64,000 nucleotides of DNA from assembly GCF_003721595.1 (NCBI RefSeq), contig NZ_RJJR01000001.1, positions 496,001 to 560,000 of the forward strand, read 5' to 3'. Positions 60,750 to 64,000 of the stretch are shown here, piece after piece. Made by a program: the position numbers and the translations under genes. Every line of letters begins with the position of its first letter. Within the stretch, counting starts at the first letter, position 1. The stretch is from Hanamia caeni (GTDB taxonomy: Bacteria > Bacteroidota > Bacteroidia > Chitinophagales > Chitinophagaceae). The notes beneath the pieces were generated by a model. That model saw only the letters and a program-made list of their open reading frames with translations, was not told where the DNA came from and searched no databases.

Positions 60750-60975
60750 ACAATGCCAATTGTTTCGGATGCAACGGCGATATCTTCGGATGCAATGGCG
60801 ATATCTTCAGAAGCAATGGTGATTGTTTCAGATGCAATGGTAATTGTTTCAGATGCAATGGTGGCTGTTTCAGATGCAATGGCGACTGCTTCAGATGCAA
60901 TGGCGACTGCTTCAGATGCAATGGCGATTGCTTCAGATGCAATGGCGATTGTTTCAGATGCAATGGCGATTGTCT
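60750..60975. repeat. 21-bp minisatellite B (about 10 copies)
   Basis: Ten tandem units of ttcagatgcaatggcgattgt with small changes (gcgactgc, gtggctgt, gtaattgt). Both strands are open: minus strand AIASETI heptads (60988-60683), plus strand ASDAMAI heptads (60690-61019). A 21-base unit without stops makes all frames open by chance, so neither frame is a certain gene. Confidence 0.9.
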
Positions 60976-61252
60976 GCCAGCAAATCACTCAAGTTTACCA
61001 TTATAATTTGTGGGAATAACCGGAAAGAAGGGTGATTTTGCGGGGCCAAAAAATACTTTTTTTTATGTCAGTTTCATCCATTAAACCGGCTTATTTTCCT
61101 ATCCAAAAAAAATATTTTGGGAATTTGGAGGAATTTCGGGCATTTTGGAGGAACGATGATAAGATTGATGCCCTGGCCTGCAATATGAAAAACGAAAAGA
61201 AGTTTATACCATTAACCACGATATGCTGGCCAAAAAATTTAAACCCAAAAAG
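60976..61252. other. Region before the FN3-like gene
   Basis: A 74-codon plus-strand frame at 61032-61256 (MILRGQKILFFMSVSSIKPA...) has no recognisable domain and runs into the next gene, so it is not called. The promoter of the 61253 gene lies here. Confidence 0.3.
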
Positions 61253-61864
61253 ATGAAAAAAATTCGTATTTCATTCAGCAGATTCACCGATGTTAATTTC
61301 CGGAAAAATGGTGAGCACGTTTACGACTCACTGATCAACAACACAGCATTTGTAACCCTTGCTACGCTTCTTGTGGTGGTAAAAACAGCACTCGATAAGT
61401 ACACTGCAGATCTTGCTGCAGCGGCTACAAACGACAAAAATGCGGTTGCTCAGAAAAACCAAAGCCGTTTTGAGCTGACTGCCCTTTTACAACAGCTTGG
61501 CCTGGCCGTAATGGCTGAAGCCAATGGTAACGAAGCCATGCTGATCAGCAGCGGATTTACCCTGGTAAAAACCAGGGAAGTGCGCTACATCGCTAACCCC
61601 GGAAACGTAACTGTTTCACAGGGCATCACCAGCGGACAGATGATCAGCATGGTGAAGGGCCAGAAGGCTGCAACCGGTTATGTGCACCAGATGACAACCG
61701 AACTCCCGGATGACAACACTGCCTGGATAAGTAAAAATTCCAGCAGCAGCAAATTTGCCTGGGAGGGCCTTGTTCCCGGAAAACAATACTGGGTAAGAGT
61801 TGCAGTAATCGGAAGCAGAAAGCAGATTGCATACAGCACGGTGGCTGTATGGTTCGCACAATAA
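61253..61864 (+). CDS. Hypothetical protein with fibronectin type III-like C-terminus
   Basis: The ATG at 61253 (MKKIRISFSRFTDVNFRKNG) is preferred to one ten codons upstream. 203 residues, no signal peptide. N-terminal helical half (TLATLLVVVKTALDKYTADL, AAAATNDKNAVAQKNQSRFE) and C-terminal half like an FN3 fold (GYVHQMTTELPDDNTAW, then LVPGKQYWVRVAVIGSRKQI). Similar proteins occur in Bacteroidota next to surface or phage-like genes, but I assign no function. Followed by a strong terminator. Confidence 0.75.
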   Translation: MKKIRISFSRFTDVNFRKNGEHVYDSLINNTAFVTLATLLVVVKTALDKYTADLAAAATNDKNAVAQKNQSRFELTALLQQLGLAVMAEANGNEAMLISSGFTLVKTREVRYIANPGNVTVSQGITSGQMISMVKGQKAATGYVHQMTTELPDDNTAWISKNSSSSKFAWEGLVPGKQYWVRVAVIGSRKQIAYSTVAVWFAQ

Positions 61865-61892
61865 ATATGTCACCGTTAATTCAGAAACAGAT

Positions 61893-61926
61893 AAGGTTAT
61901 CACCTGGACGGTGGTAACCTTTTTTT
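61893..61926 (+). terminator. Rho-independent terminator after the FN3-like gene
   Basis: AAGGTTATCACC (61893-61904), loop tggac, GGTGGTAACCTT (61910-61921) pairs over 12 bases with one U-G wobble and runs into seven T. It begins 28 bases after the stop codon. Confidence 0.9.
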
Positions 61927-62096
61927 AATGATTCATCCCGGATGTTTGTGCTATAGCTTCCCAAAAAAAACCGCGATTTTTCTTGCAATAAACAATTCGG
62001 CAGTTTATATTTATGACGCATTAGTTCTTTACCTGCTAACAGGCATTTGGTGCTAATGAGTTTCCCAAACATAACTGCAATTAAAAACCAATATAT

Positions 62097-62534
62097 ATGA
62101 GAAAGCAAAATGTAACTGCAACCAAAACCGTTTCACAAAAAAAGAAAACAACTTCTGCACGTTTAAGTAATTTTAAACCCACCAGCGAGGAATTGTCCAA
62201 AGCGATGGCTGTAAAATTGGCCATGAGCAAGGATGCAGCATTAATTAAATCATTAAAGCTGGAAGAAGAACAGGATAAGTTTAAACCAATCGTATTTTCA
62301 GATACCTGGTATGAGTGGTCAGTATTGGCACAAAAACTTCATGTGCATCCGAAAACGCTCGGCAAATGGCTCAAAAACGGCTGGCTGGCTTATTCAGCAG
62401 TTGGAAAAATATGTATCATAAATAAGGCAGACCTGGAGGAAATGCTGCTTCAGTTTCGCAAACCCTCTATTTGGGTGTTAATAGGAATCATCCAAATATT
62501 TGGAGAGTTATTGGAAGTGACGACCTTTGAATAG
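62097..62534 (+). CDS. Helix-turn-helix (excisionase/MerR-like) DNA-binding protein
   Basis: 145 residues. Basic, disordered N-terminus (about 1-25), then a helical part, then a HTH_17-type domain at about 70-112 (WSVLAQKLHVHPKTLGKWLK, NGWLAYSAVGKICIINKADL). This layout is used in Bacteroidota by small excisionase-like regulators of mobile elements. No integrase gene adjoins it. The C-terminus is a hydrophobic helix (IWVLIGIIQIFGELLEV). It probably binds DNA; the target is unknown. Confidence 0.8.
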   Translation: MRKQNVTATKTVSQKKKTTSARLSNFKPTSEELSKAMAVKLAMSKDAALIKSLKLEEEQDKFKPIVFSDTWYEWSVLAQKLHVHPKTLGKWLKNGWLAYSAVGKICIINKADLEEMLLQFRKPSIWVLIGIIQIFGELLEVTTFE

Positions 62535-62823
62535 TAAGTGTATTTGCTAATCTGTACGTCATTGCGCTCTGGCGCAGGTCTCCTGACCTGTGCGTGAGCG
62601 TTACTTTATCTTGCTTTATTAAAACCCGCAAATGACGCCGCAGTGTTGAGTTTGCGATGATAACAATCGAACTTACTTTGACGCCGGACTGCGTCAGTTT
62701 TGTATCCTGATAATTAGTTCAGACAAACAATACTAATATCTTTTTATCTTCGTTTTATTTTATAGCTACTGCTTAGATCAATAGCCAAATCACTGTAAAA
62801 AGTATAACGCTTTCCTGTTTAAG
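62535..62823 (+). repeat. Family C palindrome and intergenic DNA
   Basis: At 62561-62606: gcgctctggcgcaggtctcc then tgacctgtgcgtgagcgtta, nearly the same as 55567-55612. The remaining about 200 bases are AT-rich and should include the promoter of the 62824 gene. Confidence 0.75.
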
Positions 62824-64000
62824 ATGCACTTATATAAATATACGCTTAACATTACGATTAGCCTGTTACTAAATATGTCTGCCTGTTTTATATGCCATGC
62901 ACAAATGGTTTGCGATCATGGCTATTTGCACGAATACACGGCACCAGGAAATATTGAACCTTTTGCAACAAAAAGTTTAAGTAATGGTGAAGTATTGATA
63001 GCCGGGAAAGGCACTTTATCTGCAAATTCACCCTATAAAGCGATGGCAATTAAATTATCCTCTTCCGGCTCTGTTATATGGAGCATCATGTTGGGAGGAA
63101 ATGTTGAAGACAGGTTTAGTGGTATCGACCTTCTTCATGATGGTAGTTATTTGTTGTATGGTACTACTACTTCATTTGGGCATACAGGGGGAAAGATCCT
63201 GCTCGTAAATGTAAGTAGTAATGGAAACTTAATCTGGAGCAAGCAATTGGGACTGCCAGGAAATACTATTGATAGGATAAAAGCAATAAAACAGTCTGCT
63301 GATGGCGATTTAATTGGTACATTTAACAGTAATGACAGCAGTACAAATAGTAATCCTGTTGTTTTTAAAATAGCATTAGATGGAACAATACAATGGGCTC
63401 GCCGGTTTGATAATCATTCCGCCACCAGCTTTACCTCGATAGGATTTGATAATAACAAAATTTATGTGGGCGGCTTTTACACTGACCGGAAAAGAAAGGG
63501 TGTAATCACTACGATGAAAAGCATGGATGGTTCGGTGATAGCCTCTCAAAAATTATATTCCGGAGACAGCACTATTGACCAGGAAGTTACGGATATGGAA
63601 GTTTACGATAACCAGGTTTCTTACGGTTTAAAAAATAGTTCGCTCAATAAAATGCTTGTTGTTAAGATGGACCTGCAGGGCAATAAAACCTATAAGAGTG
63701 TAATAGAGGATTGGGCTGGTAATGAAGCATCGTATTTAAAAAGAACTGAAGACGGATTCCTGCTGCTGCTTTCTATGAATAAATGGGGCTACAATCCGGA
63801 CGTGATTAAGTTTAACAAATTTAACCTGATACAATGGAGTGCGTTTCAATCAAATCTGTGGTATGATCATGGACAAAAAAATTACAGTGTAGATACAACC
63901 AGCGCCGGAGGCAGTGTTTCGGCAGGCTATTACCCGGATTACAACAATGGTGCAATTAATAAAATGATCGTATCGCGAACCAATGCCATGGGTGAAACAG
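62824..64000 (+). CDS. 5' part of a large secreted protein, runs off the right edge
   Basis: The ATG at 62824 opens a frame that stays open for 392 codons to the window end. It begins MHLYKYTLNITISLLLNMSA and has a signal peptide ending near CHAQ. The mature part has repeats of a beta-propeller type (SNGEVLIAGKGTLSANS, GSYLLYGTTTSFGHTGGKIL, NGNLIWSKQLGLPGN) like the N-terminal region of the T9SS cargo at 41375-45268. A C-terminal sorting domain would be expected beyond the window (inference). Confidence 0.85.
   Translation, partial: MHLYKYTLNITISLLLNMSACFICHAQMVCDHGYLHEYTAPGNIEPFATKSLSNGEVLIAGKGTLSANSPYKAMAIKLSSSGSVIWSIMLGGNVEDRFSGIDLLHDGSYLLYGTTTSFGHTGGKILLVNVSSNGNLIWSKQLGLPGNTIDRIKAIKQSADGDLIGTFNSNDSSTNSNPVVFKIALDGTIQWARRFDNHSATSFTSIGFDNNKIYVGGFYTDRKRKGVITTMKSMDGSVIASQKLYSGDSTIDQEVTDMEVYDNQVSYGLKNSSLNKMLVVKMDLQGNKTYKSVIEDWAGNEASYLKRTEDGFLLLLSMNKWGYNPDVIKFNKFNLIQWSAFQSNLWYDHGQKNYSVDTTSAGGSVSAGYYPDYNNGAINKMIVSRTNAMGET

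Noticed and set aside
60750..60975. CRISPR array
   Set aside because: Units are contiguous 21-base repeats with no spacers, and no cas genes are in the window.

Overview
This window looks like the chromosome of a member of the Bacteroidota, probably family Chitinophagaceae (inference). Three things in the sequence support this: two very large secreted proteins end in the gliding-motility/type IX secretion C-terminal domain; many lipoproteins have a CKK lipobox region; and there are a MacB/FtsX-type permease, AraC-type and Crp-type regulators, and AT-rich intergenic DNA. I see no rRNA, tRNA, CRISPR array or transposase gene.

Layout. 0-3.4 kb: a flavin monooxygenase-like gene, a decayed DUF2442/DUF4160 pair and a frameshifted serine hydrolase. 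3.5-6.5 kb: a minus-strand cluster with two cell-wall hydrolases (GH19 and M15) and a two-TM DUF4231/SLATT-like protein, resembling a lysis or toxin-delivery cassette. 7-18 kb: an acyl-CoA dehydrogenase-like flavoprotein; a two-component system with a beta-barrel and a repeat protein; a large ABC permease; and a spondin/DoxX/AraC operon. 18.6-30.3 kb: a lipoprotein, a 1.2-kaa T9SS cargo, a nucleoside hydrolase, an MntA antitoxin with a broken HepT toxin, a TEX30-like hydrolase and a histidine kinase. 31-46 kb: a TIR-STAND-14xWD40 protein, an acyl-CoA dehydrogenase, an RsbQ/PAS-kinase pair, an intact DUF2442/DUF4160 pair, a second T9SS cargo and a DUF6933 gene split by an amber codon. 47.3-55.4 kb: an AT-rich defence-like island with three modules: MrcB-N protein plus PD-(D/E)XK-helicase; an Abi/UG-type reverse transcriptase; and a helical protein overlapping a nuclease-domain protein. 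55.4-64 kb: small secreted and hypothetical proteins, a reductase/Crp-type regulator pair, two abutting 21-bp minisatellites, an HTH protein and the start of another large secreted protein.

The intergenic DNA from 7 to 46.6 kb is filled with one family of palindromic units (GCGGTC, 14-nt loop, GACCGC), often in tandem, followed by a fixed A/T-rich leader and sometimes by GC-rich hairpin modules. All of the roughly 25-30 copies I found point the same way. They end in five truncated copies of the 5' part of a vsr endonuclease gene, and one palindrome sits exactly at a vsr break. Right of the defence island this family vanishes and a different palindrome family (GCGCAGGTCT/AGACCTGTGC) takes over.

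The best candidates for undescribed biology are: the helical-protein/nuclease gene pair (51.7-55.4 kb) and its relation to the neighbouring reverse transcriptase and helicase; the one-way palindrome/leader/vsr-fragment mosaic; and the GH19/M15/SLATT cluster. Several genes carry frameshifts or nonsense codons. Some could be sequencing errors, but the number of independent lesions suggests genuine decay.
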